The position numbers were made by a program, and so were the translations under genes. A stretch of DNA of 28,838 nt from the IMG/VR virus record IMGVR_UViG_3300028548_001574, positions 1 to 28,838 of that record. The stretch is one strand, 5' to 3'. Below are positions 13,887-23,318 of this stretch, piece after piece. Every line of letters starts with the position of its first letter. Positions within the stretch are counted from its first letter, which is position 1. This DNA is from a virus. The notes under the pieces are model-generated. The model ran no database searches, was not told the DNA's origin, and saw only the letters and a list, made by a program, of their open reading frames with translations.

Positions 13887-15824
13887 TTACTCCGTAAGGC
13901 TGGCCTTATAAGTTGATAGCCTTAAAGGAGGGCCATATTCTTCATGGTAACGGGCGAATGCGCCATCACCAAATTGTAAATCAAACATTTCTGCGTTAGT
14001 CTTTCCTACTAGGAGTTCTTCTTCTAGAGATTTAGCATCCTCTAAAGTGAATTCCTTTGCTGGATTAAACAAAGCAGCCCTTCTCATAACATCTTCGATA
14101 TTGGCATGAATTATGTCGGTAGGTAATTCACCAGACCAATGCGTCAAACCAGATGTTCCTATTGTAGAGTCGGTAACATAGTTTGCTACAGAGCCCCCTA
14201 TATTCATTTTGCTATCGCCAACAGAACTATTTTCAGAAGTCTTTATTGCTGCATTTACACCAAGCTTGTAGGCCTTGTACGCAGTATCTTCTTCTGCTCT
14301 TTCATCAACTAACTCTTTGTAATTAGTGTCCATGACATTCTTTACATGTTCCGACATTGATTGCATTTGATTAGTAGAAGGAGCCACAGCACCTTCATCA
14401 GCGTAATGTTGTTCTATAAGCTTATTGAATTCATCATTCCATTTACCAGTAAGCTCTGCTTTTAAAGCAAGTCCACCTCTGTCAAATTCATCTTCCATTT
14501 TAACAATGCTTGAAACCCATAAACCTCTGGGCTGTGTGTTCAGTAGGTTGTTAATTAATGGAGCAGCTTGCTCAATTCCTTTAAGCATGGCTTGCACTTC
14601 TTTTAATCTAGAAGGATGAATATTCTCGTTAGCAACTGCTTTCATTAATTCAGCATATGAAGCAACAATATTGGGGTTTTGGCGATTTGCCATAAGTGCT
14701 GTAGAGAAACTAATAAATGCCATCTCTTGTGGCTTACTCTCTGTTCCACCTGTAAGTTTATTAACAGCGGTCATGGTTGCCTGTATCTTTTCAGGAGTCA
14801 TGTCAGCGTTGTCAACTAGGTATTGAATTGTATCTGGAGTAAGTTGAGTGACTCGGTCTTCAGTATCAGTCAATGAAGTTATAAAGTCAGAGTATGCGAC
14901 CTTTGCTGCTTTTGCTCTTGCTTCTTTCTGTGCAGCAGCGTCAGCAATTGCCTTGCTGTTAATCTTAGAATCTGCAGCATATTCTGCCATAGCGATTGCT
15001 TCAAATGCTTCAGGTCTTAACTCACCATTCTTCCCCTTGGCGTACCTGACTAGCTTTGCCATGTGGAGATACCTTTCAGCATTCTCAGGGTCATTGCCAG
15101 CAGCCATAGCCAGTAATGATTCAAAGACAGCTTTGTTAGCCTGACCTTTTGTAAGTGGAGTTGTTTGTGACATATCAACAGCTAATGAATCCATAGCTTT
15201 AATTCGGTCATTGAACGCTTGGGGCGGCAATGGCTGACCCATTTCATCATTGATTATTTTTTGATGCACGATACCATCGACACGCATTGACAAATGGGTC
15301 ATGGTTTCATCCATAGCTCTTTTGTCTATGTACTCCATATGCCTTTTCTGCATGTCTGCTTTTGCTGCCACAAGGATGTCACTAGCACCAGCTATCAAGA
15401 ACTGACTGCCACCACCACCTTCCATAGATGACATTAATGAACCAAACTGTTCCTTTAAATAAGGCTCTATATCTGTGCCATTGTCATTTGAACCAAGTAG
15501 AAATTCCTGAAAATCAGATTCAAGTTTTGGTAAAGATTCACGGGCGAACTGTTGACCACGATTTTCTAACCGAGTCGCAATGTAATCAGGACGTGTGCTA
15601 GAAAACCCAACACGATTATGAAGGTCTTTAGGACCCTCTGATAAAGCCTCAGTAACTGCTTCAATCTCCGCATTCTTTATAGCGCGGTCATTGTCAGTTT
15701 TATCAATAGAGTTAAGAAGCAGGCCTATAGCCCTTGCGTTCTTTTCTAACTCAGGTCTAACGTAAGTATCCATTGCCCTAGCTGAAGAGTTTAGTTGAGT
15801 TACTTGAAGTTGACGTTCAGCCAT
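13887..15824 (-). CDS. Internal virion protein (T7 gp15-like)
   Basis: The 645-residue product starts MAERQLQVTQLNSSARAMDT. It is almost wholly helical and rich in Ala, Glu, Lys and Asp, with no membrane segment, as expected of the middle ejectosome protein gp15 (747 residues in T7). The N-terminus is typical of the class (ERQLQVTQL... RAMDTYVRP). Order gp13-gp14-gp15-gp16 is preserved. Its start overlaps the gp14-like stop by one base (TAATG), and it ends three bases before the gp16-like start. It probably forms the periplasmic tunnel during DNA ejection. Confidence 0.75.
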   Translation of the reverse strand: MAERQLQVTQLNSSARAMDTYVRPELEKNARAIGLLLNSIDKTDNDRAIKNAEIEAVTEALSEGPKDLHNRVGFSSTRPDYIATRLENRGQQFARESLPKLESDFQEFLLGSNDNGTDIEPYLKEQFGSLMSSMEGGGGSQFLIAGASDILVAAKADMQKRHMEYIDKRAMDETMTHLSMRVDGIVHQKIINDEMGQPLPPQAFNDRIKAMDSLAVDMSQTTPLTKGQANKAVFESLLAMAAGNDPENAERYLHMAKLVRYAKGKNGELRPEAFEAIAMAEYAADSKINSKAIADAAAQKEARAKAAKVAYSDFITSLTDTEDRVTQLTPDTIQYLVDNADMTPEKIQATMTAVNKLTGGTESKPQEMAFISFSTALMANRQNPNIVASYAELMKAVANENIHPSRLKEVQAMLKGIEQAAPLINNLLNTQPRGLWVSSIVKMEDEFDRGGLALKAELTGKWNDEFNKLIEQHYADEGAVAPSTNQMQSMSEHVKNVMDTNYKELVDERAEEDTAYKAYKLGVNAAIKTSENSSVGDSKMNIGGSVANYVTDSTIGTSGLTHWSGELPTDIIHANIEDVMRRAALFNPAKEFTLEDAKSLEEELLVGKTNAEMFDLQFGDGAFARYHEEYGPPLRLSTYKASLTE

Positions 15825-16300
15825 TAGGTAATAACTCCTTTCTGTGCGGTGTCATATTTGTAATATGTATCGGCAATTTCTAAACCTGTTGTAAAAAAGT
15901 TTGGGGCTGCTTTCATTCTGCCTTGTGACTGAACTGCATAACCTTGCATTTCATACTGCTTCTGCTGGATGTCCATTGCGTAGTTCTGGTTCACGTTATC
16001 TTTGTTACGAGCTTCTATCGCTTGCTGGTCGCGTACTATTCTGTTAACTAATGAGCCACCCATGCCTTCTGTACGCGCATAGGCAGATGCTTGGTTTTGT
16101 TTAGCAACAATAGTGTCTTCAAACAAAGCATCACTCATAGATGCTTGTGATTGTAATTGGGCTAAACGAGTCTGTTTAATTTTCTGGTGGTAGTCTTTTA
16201 CTGACGCTGTATTTTGAGCTTGTGTTTGTTTTGCCTTCTCGTCATACGCCATTAAAGAAGTACCGACACTAAGTACCATCATGGTAGTGGGGTCACACAT
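15824..16300 (-). CDS. Internal virion protein (T7 gp14-like)
   Basis: The 158-residue product starts MCDPTTMMVLSVGTSLMAYD. The MCDPTTM start and short hydrophobic N-terminal helix followed by a long Gln/Ala/Lys-rich helix (YHQKIKQTRLAQLQSQASMS, AIEARNKDNVNQNYAMDIQQ) are the usual pattern of gp14-like proteins of podoviruses, which form the outer-membrane pore of the ejectosome. It is shorter than T7 gp14 (196 residues). It overlaps the upstream gp13-like gene by eight bases and the downstream gp15-like gene by one base. Confidence 0.75.
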   Translation of the reverse strand: MCDPTTMMVLSVGTSLMAYDEKAKQTQAQNTASVKDYHQKIKQTRLAQLQSQASMSDALFEDTIVAKQNQASAYARTEGMGGSLVNRIVRDQQAIEARNKDNVNQNYAMDIQQKQYEMQGYAVQSQGRMKAAPNFFTTGLEIADTYYKYDTAQKGVIT

Positions 16301-16763
16301 TGTTGTTCACCTTTACGAATTCATAGAATGGTGCTTTACCTACCCCATACTCTGGGTCTAGATAAATAAATTTAAAGCCAAGCCATTTTAGCCATCTAAT
16401 AGCTTTGTGATTCTCAGCATGTACATAATTAACAAGGACATCATGTCCCTTGGATACTGTTTCTAGCCAGTGCTTACATTCATTTGTAAACTCCCTAGCG
16501 TGTCTATATATACCTGAACTGCCGAGCATCCAAGGTATGCCAACTCCTTTATCAATAGCATCAACTACACCAAACATTGCAAAGGGAACATCCCACTCAT
16601 CAACAGCCACATATGGCTTCTCTGAGGCAATCATAGACATGGTCAGTGCTGTCACTGGACCATGCCCACAAGAGAGCTTTAACTCTTCTTTATCTGCCTG
16701 ACGTAAGCGAGGGCCTAACGTATTACAATCATTCAATTTTGCAGGCCTAACGCTTATTGTCAT
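16293..16763 (-). CDS. GNAT-fold virion-associated protein (T7 gp13-like, DUF2833)
   Basis: The 156-residue protein starts MTISVRPAKLNDCNTLGPRL. The opening (xIxVRxAxxxDxxxLxPRLRQADxxE) and HGPVTALTMSMIASEKPYVA, then WDVPFAMFGVV, match the DUF2833 family that includes T7 gp13, a small protein needed for correct internal-core assembly. The fold resembles GNAT acetyltransferases; a late segment HAENHKAIRWLKWLGFKFIY is like the GNAT motif B region. No catalytic activity is implied. It lies between the gp12-like tube protein and the gp14-like core protein, the T7 position. Confidence 0.75.
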   Translation of the reverse strand: MTISVRPAKLNDCNTLGPRLRQADKEELKLSCGHGPVTALTMSMIASEKPYVAVDEWDVPFAMFGVVDAIDKGVGIPWMLGSSGIYRHAREFTNECKHWLETVSKGHDVLVNYVHAENHKAIRWLKWLGFKFIYLDPEYGVGKAPFYEFVKVNNNV

Positions 16764-18983
16764 TTAGATTCTCCTAGATTTTGTTGTGTAATAACCTGTC
16801 CATTCTGCTGATTGGAAGGCTGATGGGAAGTGTGTAGCATTGCTTACTTTTATCGACACTCTGTCATTTTTAGATTGTATAGGAAGAGAGAAAACACCTG
16901 ATGTAATGTCTACCTTTCCAAGCGTCTGAACTCCAATGGGAGGTCCTAAGAAAGCATAAGAATGCGAGACACCTTGAGATGTTGTTGTCACGTTAAAGCG
17001 ACCACTGTCCTCAAATAGCAATTTAAATTCACGAAGCTGTAAGCGTCCTGACGTGTCTGTTAACTGACTACCGCCAATGCCTTGGGTTCTTCTGTACTGT
17101 GTTGAGAATGTATACTCCATTGTGTAGGGATAACCTACATATTGAGTACCATCCACAGTCACTAGAGACTGCCCTGTTGCTGCTGTGCTTCCTGCTTTAA
17201 GAGAGTCTAGGTAAACCATAGAACCAGCAGAAGTAACTTCAGGAGATTCCTGTAGCTGCATCTTCTCTAGCATTATTGAAGCTCCCCTCTGTATAAGAAA
17301 GAAAGCTGTAGATTCAATTACTGAAAGGTTTAAGATTCTGTCAGCATTTGGGAATTCCCATTTGGACCAACTCATCTGTAATGATTGACCATCACGTCTA
17401 AGATACTTATAGACATAACAAGTAGGCTTTGAGTGAACACCATCGGTAAGAACAAATAACATGTCTTCGTTTGTGCTGCTAACTAAGTTTGTTGCAGTTC
17501 CCTTTATATAGCGAGATACATTGAGGGTCGCATCAACAGCAACATTAGATGAAGTATCTGCCTGTACAAAGTATTCTCTAACGCCTGTATACCCTTCTCT
17601 GTTAGTGGCAAAGTAAACATACTCACCAGCACCAACTGGACTTGCTTGTAAACTAGATTCATATTCAGTCGTCTGATTTATGGACACAGTTGCTGGTGTC
17701 AGAGCGTCACCTGCATTCAACATGAACTGGGTTTGGTCTGAGAACAGAAGCAGAGTCTCGTTAAACGGAATCGCGTGGCGAAGTATAGATACTTTAGTAT
17801 GGCTTACAGATACATCAATAGGGTCAGTGTCTAAAATAGAAGTGACAGTCTCAGGGTAAAACTTAAAGTATTCACCTGACCTACTAAGAATTACATTCTC
17901 ATCAGAGATAAAACCTAAACGATTTCTATGGAAGAACACATCGTTTATTTTTCTACCGATAAAGCTTGGGTCTGGTGAGGAATTAAAGTCACCAACAGAA
18001 CGGCCCTCCCATGCATTGTTAGTAAATGTAAATGTGCCATTAGCATTGCTTACTAACTTCCAAGGAAGAGTTGTGGCTGTGATTGTTGTGTCGTGTGTTT
18101 GCCTAACAGTTTCTTGCCAGTATCCTGATGAATCATTATCTTCAACATACTTAATATAGTAATCATCAGAGTCAGAACTACCTTCACCTGCTACACGGAT
18201 TATCATGTTGGGAAATGCCCTTGCTGGCAAATCAGATATTTTCTGTACGCTCTTTCTTATGCCAATAAGTGCTTGGTTCCCTGATGAATCTTCAGTCCTT
18301 AAACTAAAGTCTGCTCCAGTTAATCTTGTTATTCTTATAGTAGAGCCATTACGATGGATACTATATAAAGAGCCATTAGCGTTTAAATTAGAATTTAACT
18401 GGGTCCGTAGTTGTTCTGCAATGTTGTCAGTCTGCAATGTGGCTTTATCAGTCGCACTTGTTGTATATGCGGCTTTTTGCTGTCCGTCTATAAATACCCG
18501 ATAGACGCTTGCATAGTTACCTTGCTTAACATGTACAAGAGCATCTGAAGTTTCAGACGTGTATTGGCTTGCTGTTACAGATGTAGTAATAGACTTGTTT
18601 AATATAAAAGTATGGTCAGCCACTGTGACTGCTTTAAAGTCAGTCAATGGACTTCCAGAAGATAGGTAAGAATAACCAGCAGGTTTGTTTACTGTCTTTT
18701 CTGTGCCATTAAAATCAAACACCCGTATGTTGCTGTTGTCAGCAATTACAATGTAACGCTCTGTAATATCACGATTGATAACGTGTATAAAATAGTTACC
18801 ATTTGCTTGTGCATTAGTTAATAAAGTTGCTAAGTGTTGGGTTGGTGGTCTTTTACGCAAACCACTGATGATTGAACTGAAAGCGTTTATTTGTTCTTCA
18901 CCTTGCGAGTTAAGACGAACACTTGCAGATTGTTGTGAAACGCCATTGGCTATATTGGGAATGGAACTGCTTACAAGTGACAT
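16764..18983 (-). CDS. Tail tubular protein B / tail nozzle (T7 gp12-like)
   Basis: The 739-residue beta-rich protein starts MSLVSSSIPNIANGVSQQSA, the characteristic opening of gp12-like nozzle proteins (SxPNLxxGVSQQ). Other typical segments are IISGLRKRPPTQHLATL, the INDVFFHRNRLGFISDENVI stretch and PFNETLLLFSDQTQFML. It is close to T7 gp12 in length (794 residues). Six copies should form the distal tail nozzle that docks to gp11 and carries the fibres. The ribosome-binding site GAGGTAA precedes the ATG; the gp11-like gene ends three bases upstream. Confidence 0.92.
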   Translation of the reverse strand: MSLVSSSIPNIANGVSQQSASVRLNSQGEEQINAFSSIISGLRKRPPTQHLATLLTNAQANGNYFIHVINRDITERYIVIADNSNIRVFDFNGTEKTVNKPAGYSYLSSGSPLTDFKAVTVADHTFILNKSITTSVTASQYTSETSDALVHVKQGNYASVYRVFIDGQQKAAYTTSATDKATLQTDNIAEQLRTQLNSNLNANGSLYSIHRNGSTIRITRLTGADFSLRTEDSSGNQALIGIRKSVQKISDLPARAFPNMIIRVAGEGSSDSDDYYIKYVEDNDSSGYWQETVRQTHDTTITATTLPWKLVSNANGTFTFTNNAWEGRSVGDFNSSPDPSFIGRKINDVFFHRNRLGFISDENVILSRSGEYFKFYPETVTSILDTDPIDVSVSHTKVSILRHAIPFNETLLLFSDQTQFMLNAGDALTPATVSINQTTEYESSLQASPVGAGEYVYFATNREGYTGVREYFVQADTSSNVAVDATLNVSRYIKGTATNLVSSTNEDMLFVLTDGVHSKPTCYVYKYLRRDGQSLQMSWSKWEFPNADRILNLSVIESTAFFLIQRGASIMLEKMQLQESPEVTSAGSMVYLDSLKAGSTAATGQSLVTVDGTQYVGYPYTMEYTFSTQYRRTQGIGGSQLTDTSGRLQLREFKLLFEDSGRFNVTTTSQGVSHSYAFLGPPIGVQTLGKVDITSGVFSLPIQSKNDRVSIKVSNATHFPSAFQSAEWTGYYTTKSRRI

Positions 18984-18986
18984 AGA

Positions 18987-19565
18987 TTACCTCGTTAAGA
19001 TTCGGGAAACGTCAGTGTTACCTGTCAGAATGTTATAGTCAGCATTCTCAGATTCCATAAGCCTCAGTGTTGTAAGGGCTTGATACTCATCATCCCTGTT
19101 CATAGAGTGAAGAGTTTCAGAACCTAATACTCGGTCTTGGAATATACGGGCAGCCCGTATAGCAATGTAATGACGTGCGGCTTCTGTAATTTCATCGAAA
19201 GCCAGTAATACAATCAGGCTGCATAGCACTGTTTCTGTAAATGTATATGTGTGGTTCTTGCGGTCATATGCGCGCAGTCCACGTTGTACTAACTCAATTT
19301 TATAAGATGCCGCAGTTGTGTCCACGGCTAAAGTGTTAACAGGCAGAGATAACATACTGTCTTGGTCAGGGATAAGTGGATAGTCGTGTTCAGTGTTAAA
19401 GTTCCACCCTTGTGACTGCACTTCACGGCTTATATCTCTCAAAATAGAGACTGCAGTAAGCGCATCCGCAGAAGTCATATTGACTAATGTGTTTACAGGT
19501 GCTTCACCAATTACATTCAACATGGTGTTGACTGCTTCTAGTTCAGTCGTGAGATTTAATGACAT
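18987..19565 (-). CDS. Tail tubular protein A / tail adaptor (T7 gp11-like)
   Basis: The 192-residue product starts MSLNLTTELEAVNTMLNVIG. The opening (ELEAVNxMLxxIGEAPVNTL), LRDISREVQSQGWNFNTEHD and YDRKNHTYTFTETV segments, and the C-terminal RAARIFQDRVLGSETLHSMN helix are standard features of gp11-like adaptor proteins, which form a 12-mer ring between portal and nozzle. It is similar in length to T7 gp11 (196 residues). It is the first gene after the capsid terminator, with ribosome-binding site AAAGGA just downstream of that terminator. Confidence 0.92.
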   Translation of the reverse strand: MSLNLTTELEAVNTMLNVIGEAPVNTLVNMTSADALTAVSILRDISREVQSQGWNFNTEHDYPLIPDQDSMLSLPVNTLAVDTTAASYKIELVQRGLRAYDRKNHTYTFTETVLCSLIVLLAFDEITEAARHYIAIRAARIFQDRVLGSETLHSMNRDDEYQALTTLRLMESENADYNILTGNTDVSRILTR

Positions 19566-19584
19566 ACCGAGTCCTTTAAAAAGT

Positions 19585-19610
19585 AAAAAAAAGGGAACCG
19601 AAGTTCCCTT
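19585..19610 (-). terminator. Strong intrinsic terminator after the major capsid gene
   Basis: On the minus strand an eight-base stem AAGGGAAC/GTTCCCTT (19603-19610 with 19591-19598) encloses a TTCG tetraloop and runs directly into a T tract (19585-19590 and beyond). This is a textbook rho-independent terminator. Its place right after the capsid gene parallels T7, where a terminator follows gene 10 to lower expression of the tail genes compared with capsid protein. Confidence 0.93.
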
Positions 19611-19631
19611 GTGACTAACTATAAGAAGTTC

Positions 19632-20567
19632 TTAGTTAATCTTAATTTCAATTGCAGATTCTGGGCGTAGGATGCCACTGCCCATTGCATACTTAGCAAC
19701 GAACAAAGTACCTTGACGACGAATGTCGTACTCAGATTCAAGTGCAAGGTCCATTAACTTAACAGTACCAATAGCAGAAGCATGGAATACCACAGCCTTA
19801 GTCTTCTGGAAGTCACCGTGGTAAGTGTTGTTCTCACCTGTAACAGCAGATTGGTTACCAGTAGGTAAGTGGTTAGACATTACAATAGCAATACCAGCTA
19901 CACGGATTACCTTGGCATCAGCATAGACACCAGCACCACCCCAATCTTTGTTCATGATTGTAGTGTCTTGTGCTAGCTTGTAGTACATGGCTGGAGATAC
20001 AACAGCAACACGTCCATCAGTTGGAATGTCTTTAGCATCCATTGCTTCAGCAGCTTCAAACAAAGCAGCGATGATTAATGCTGCAGTGTTGTAGTTAGCC
20101 TTAGAAATCTGAAGGCCAGCTTTGCCAGAACTTGTGATAGTCTCAGAACCACGGGCAGCTTGTACTACCATGCGCAGAGCGTTCTTATCAAAGGTGTTAG
20201 CCAATGCATTACCTAACTCTGAAGTGTAGGTTGCGCGAACATCGTAGTGGTTGCGAGCCTCATCAATATTACTTATGAAGGCAGGTGCTACAAGCAACTC
20301 ATCGACAGTGATGACTTTCTCAGCGTGTTTAACAGCACCACCAAGAATCTCAGCACCAACCACATGGTAAGCTGCAGCAGCAGTACCCATGACAGGGAAG
20401 GAAGCTGACTTGCCGTTAGTGATAGTACGGGTCTGGTGTAAACCCATCATGATGTTCTTTTCTTCGAACTGGGTGATTACTTCACCAGCGAATAATTTTA
20501 GAAATAAAGCATCAGTGGCGTTTGCGCCATTGACTTGTCCAATGCGTGATACAGTTGCATTACTCAT
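19632..20567 (-). CDS. Major capsid protein (T7 gp10-like)
   Basis: The 311-residue protein starts MSNATVSRIGQVNGANATDA. The LFLKLFAGEVITQFEEKNIM segment, RTITNGKSASFPVMGTAAAA, VDELLVAPAFISNIDEARNH and DGRVAVVSPAMYYKLAQDTT are characteristic of T7-like capsid subunits of the HK97 fold. Length is near that of T7 gp10A (345 residues). It assembles into the icosahedral shell around the scaffold protein encoded just upstream. No slippery sequence for a gp10B-like frameshift product is apparent near the stop. A 173-base gap upstream and a strong terminator downstream suggest separate control for high expression. Confidence 0.93.
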   Translation of the reverse strand: MSNATVSRIGQVNGANATDALFLKLFAGEVITQFEEKNIMMGLHQTRTITNGKSASFPVMGTAAAAYHVVGAEILGGAVKHAEKVITVDELLVAPAFISNIDEARNHYDVRATYTSELGNALANTFDKNALRMVVQAARGSETITSSGKAGLQISKANYNTAALIIAALFEAAEAMDAKDIPTDGRVAVVSPAMYYKLAQDTTIMNKDWGGAGVYADAKVIRVAGIAIVMSNHLPTGNQSAVTGENNTYHGDFQKTKAVVFHASAIGTVKLMDLALESEYDIRRQGTLFVAKYAMGSGILRPESAIEIKIN

Positions 20568-20740
20568 TTTTTAATACCTTGTAAAGAGGATTGAAGTTTC
20601 AAGTTTGTTTATTCTTGAGGCTCCAGCACTCAATAACTTCCCACAGCGTTGTCCCCCTCAAGGGCGCAGTTTCTTTGTCATTAATAGCTTTGGGCTTTTG
20701 GAATAGGTTGCCCCCCTGTTAGTTGAGGGGCTTTGCTGTG
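20568..20740. promoter_or_regulatory. Structured gap upstream of the major capsid gene
   Basis: This 173-base gap is long for this compact genome. It contains an inverted repeat CCCCT/AGGGG (20713-20717 with 20726-20730, eight-base loop) without a U tract on the minus strand, and AAGG ahead of the capsid ATG. In T7 the capsid gene has its own strong promoter here. No convincing sigma70 promoter is seen, so a phage-specific promoter or mRNA processing site is the likely content, by inference only. Confidence 0.4.
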
Positions 20741-21535
20741 TTACAGAATTGATGAATTGGAAAGTTTATTCTGTACACTGTTACGGAATGCTGGGTCCTT
20801 CGAATAACGAGGGTCCCTCATTGCTTCCGTTAATTGAGCTACGCTTTCAAATCGTCCGCCTGCATTTGCAGAAGCAGTGTCACCACTAATTAACTTAGGG
20901 TCACTGCCATTGACGGCTTGGTAACGAGCTTTTAAACCATGAACAGACATTTGAATCTGGTCAATATTTCCACTGTTCATGGTCTTGTTGTAGGCATCTA
21001 CTTCACCAGCGTTCAGGTTCGTACTTGCCCATTCCATCATGCTTCCGTAAGCTTCTTCACCACCAACGCTATTGAACATAGTCGTGCGTTGAGATGTGGC
21101 AAGTTGCTCTTGGCCTGCGATGTACTGGTCTACGACTTCACGGGGAATTCCTGACTTAGCCAGTGATTCATAGGTGTCTGGTGACAGGCTTTGATTTGAT
21201 TGGTACTCCGATTGGAGTGCTTCATAATCTATACCTGCACTTTCGCTAACTTCTGGTGCATCATTGGTTGGAATTTCAGTGTCAGAACCTTCAGCTTTGT
21301 TGATAGCTTGCTCGGTTCCTCCTGACATCTTCTTCTCCAACTCAGCATAAGATTTAGCTAAGTCTTCAGGTGTCTTGAACTTTTCAGGTAACCACTCAGG
21401 CCTATCAACTTCTGGAGTTTCAAGGTTGTCCTGTACAGGTTCAGTTGTTGCGCCTTCCGCCTTCGCCACCATTGCATCAATATGCTCTTGTGAATCAGGT
21501 TGTGGTTCTTGCTTAATTGTTACTGTTTCTACCAT
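20741..21535 (-). CDS. Capsid assembly scaffold protein (T7 gp9-like)
   Basis: The 264-residue protein starts MVETVTIKQEPQPDSQEHID. It is acidic and rich in Glu, Ser, Ala and Gln, with a mostly disordered N-terminal half including PEWLPEKFKTPEDLAKSYAE, the hallmark of podovirus scaffold proteins, and a helical C-terminus ending QNKLSNSSIL. It is expected to drive procapsid assembly and then exit. Its length is a little below T7 gp9 (307 residues). Its start overlaps the portal stop by one base (TAATG), and the capsid gene follows after a 173-base gap. Confidence 0.9.
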   Translation of the reverse strand: MVETVTIKQEPQPDSQEHIDAMVAKAEGATTEPVQDNLETPEVDRPEWLPEKFKTPEDLAKSYAELEKKMSGGTEQAINKAEGSDTEIPTNDAPEVSESAGIDYEALQSEYQSNQSLSPDTYESLAKSGIPREVVDQYIAGQEQLATSQRTTMFNSVGGEEAYGSMMEWASTNLNAGEVDAYNKTMNSGNIDQIQMSVHGLKARYQAVNGSDPKLISGDTASANAGGRFESVAQLTEAMRDPRYSKDPAFRNSVQNKLSNSSIL

Positions 21536-23082
21536 TACTGTTCTACATTTCCTTGGGGTTGTTGTTGAGCCATCATCTGCTCTTTAACAGCATCAAACGC
21601 TTGAGGTGCTAACTGCTCACCTGTCTGTTGCATCTGTTGTTGTTGCATCTGTTGTTGGATTTCTTCGTCTGTCTTAATCAAGCCCTTCATATCAATACCT
21701 AATGATGTACCAACACGGGATATATAATCTCCAATGTTCATGTACTTCATTAAAGTCTCTGGGCCTAACTGACCAAGCTGTTCCAACATGGCTGCTAGTT
21801 TATTTAAATCATGTCCACGACCAAGTGCTTCAAGGCCAGTGGTGATTGTGGGTTGTACAATACCTTTAGGCAGAGAAGGAACCTTGCGCTGCTTCTGCAT
21901 TTGTAAAAGCAATCTGTTTACTAAAGGTAGCTGAAATTCCTGAGACAAGATTGAGTAGATACCACCGAGGGCATCTTCTAATTCACCTGCCATGTATCGG
22001 ATTTCTTCAGCAGTCACACGTTCAGCATTGCGCTGTACAGATGAGTTCATCAGGAATGCATAAGCTAGACGCTCTTTGATTTCCTGTGCTGTCTGGAATG
22101 CAATCTGAAAGTCACCTTGCTTTTGTACTTGCAAGGTACTTACGTCATTAGCATCACCTTCACGGATTGCTCCATTTGGTGCTTCAGCTAACACACGCGC
22201 ACGGGTTGTTCCATTTGGCCGAACTAAGAATAGGACCTTAGCTGCTGCTGCGGAGCCTTCCACAATTGCTTGAGTCAGAGTTTCTAGTGACCGTAAGTCG
22301 CCTAGATACTCTTCAACATAACCGCGTCCCCAAGATTCCCCGTCAATGCGAGAGAGTCGTAAAGGTATCCAAGGTGTCTTATCTAAAGGATAAGTGCCTT
22401 CTGAATCTGGCACAGGTTTACCCTTGAGTTCTTGGTACACTTTCCAAGTCTTTCCATCACGGACGACACGGGTGTATAAAACCACTGATTCATGCCCATA
22501 ACCATCTTCTTTGGTTGGGTCAATATCACACAACATCTGAAGTTCAGGTGTCAGTGCTTCAGGGGAGATGTCTTCTTTGGTAATCATCTCTAAAGGATTA
22601 CCCATCGGGTCGCGCTTGATTACATATCTGTCAATGTGGAACACACGCATACCACCTTTCTCAGGTAAATATAGCAATACGTTTCCAGCAACTAACAGAT
22701 GTTTCAATGCTTCAAAGGTAGCAATGCGGACAGAACTGGATTCAATCTCAGACATCACTGCACGTTCTATAGAAGACAGAGCCTCTTCCACTTGCGCTCT
22801 AGCACCCTCTTGTTGGGTGAGTTCCTGTAACTTAAAATCATCCACAGTGAGGCGGAAGAATGGTGAGTTAGGTGGGACAAGTGCCAGCAGTAACTTGGAG
22901 GCGAGGTTGTTTACACCACGCGCACCAATACCTTGAAAAGGTGTATCGAACTTACTGCTAGAACTGTGTCCTGAATCAGGGACTAGAGTAGGGAGAGTTA
23001 GCTTACTGCATTCTCTCGCTCTCGTAAGGAAGGGGTCACGTTCTGTCTCCAACTTTTCATATCGTTGTTGGATAGAGGTCAT
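21535..23082 (-). CDS. Portal protein (head-tail connector, T7 gp8-like)
   Basis: The 515-residue protein starts MTSIQQRYEKLETERDPFLT. Typical T7-family segments are GIGARGVNNLASKLLLALVP, NSPFFRLTVDDF, the ILVAGNVLLYLPEKG-like strand and SWGRGYVEEYLGDLRSLETL. The C-terminus is glutamine-rich (EEIQQQMQQQQMQQ). Twelve copies form the ring at the unique capsid vertex through which DNA enters and leaves. Length is close to T7 gp8 (536 residues). The ribosome-binding site is AGGA near the ATG, six bases after the previous gene ends. Confidence 0.95.
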   Translation of the reverse strand: MTSIQQRYEKLETERDPFLTRARECSKLTLPTLVPDSGHSSSSKFDTPFQGIGARGVNNLASKLLLALVPPNSPFFRLTVDDFKLQELTQQEGARAQVEEALSSIERAVMSEIESSSVRIATFEALKHLLVAGNVLLYLPEKGGMRVFHIDRYVIKRDPMGNPLEMITKEDISPEALTPELQMLCDIDPTKEDGYGHESVVLYTRVVRDGKTWKVYQELKGKPVPDSEGTYPLDKTPWIPLRLSRIDGESWGRGYVEEYLGDLRSLETLTQAIVEGSAAAAKVLFLVRPNGTTRARVLAEAPNGAIREGDANDVSTLQVQKQGDFQIAFQTAQEIKERLAYAFLMNSSVQRNAERVTAEEIRYMAGELEDALGGIYSILSQEFQLPLVNRLLLQMQKQRKVPSLPKGIVQPTITTGLEALGRGHDLNKLAAMLEQLGQLGPETLMKYMNIGDYISRVGTSLGIDMKGLIKTDEEIQQQMQQQQMQQTGEQLAPQAFDAVKEQMMAQQQPQGNVEQ

Positions 23083-23088
23083 ATCGTC

Positions 23089-23313
23089 CTACTTCTTTGG
23101 AATGTTAGTGCCAGAAGCAGCAGTACCACCTACAGCACGGGCAATCCGCAGTGAGCTAGTTCCTTTCTTTTTGGCATTATATTTACTACGGGCACTGCTC
23201 ATCTCATCATCACCAATCCTGACTGATGCTGGTGCTAAGTCTGCTGGTGGTGGAGGTGGGGGTGCTGGTGGAATAGCTGCTGCTGCAGGTGCGCTTGGTG
23301 TTGGGAAACACAT
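23089..23313 (-). CDS. Small proline-rich virion assembly protein (T7 gp7.3-like)
   Basis: The 74-residue product starts MCFPTPSAPAAAAIPPAPPP and contains a run of prolines (about residues 16-23). Its C-terminal KKGTSSLRIARAVGG, then ASGTNIPKK, resembles the GKKSLSVARSSGGGINI end of T7 gp7.3, a small tail protein needed for adsorption and tail assembly. The position directly before the portal gene matches gene 7.3. The call rests on the C-terminal motif and synteny. Confidence 0.7.
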   Translation of the reverse strand: MCFPTPSAPAAAAIPPAPPPPPPADLAPASVRIGDDEMSSARSKYNAKKKGTSSLRIARAVGGTAASGTNIPKK

Positions 23314-23318
23314 ATATG

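Noticed and set aside
19632-19660. T7 gp10B-like frameshift at the end of the capsid gene
   Set aside because: No slippery heptamer is seen near the stop, and a terminator follows almost at once.
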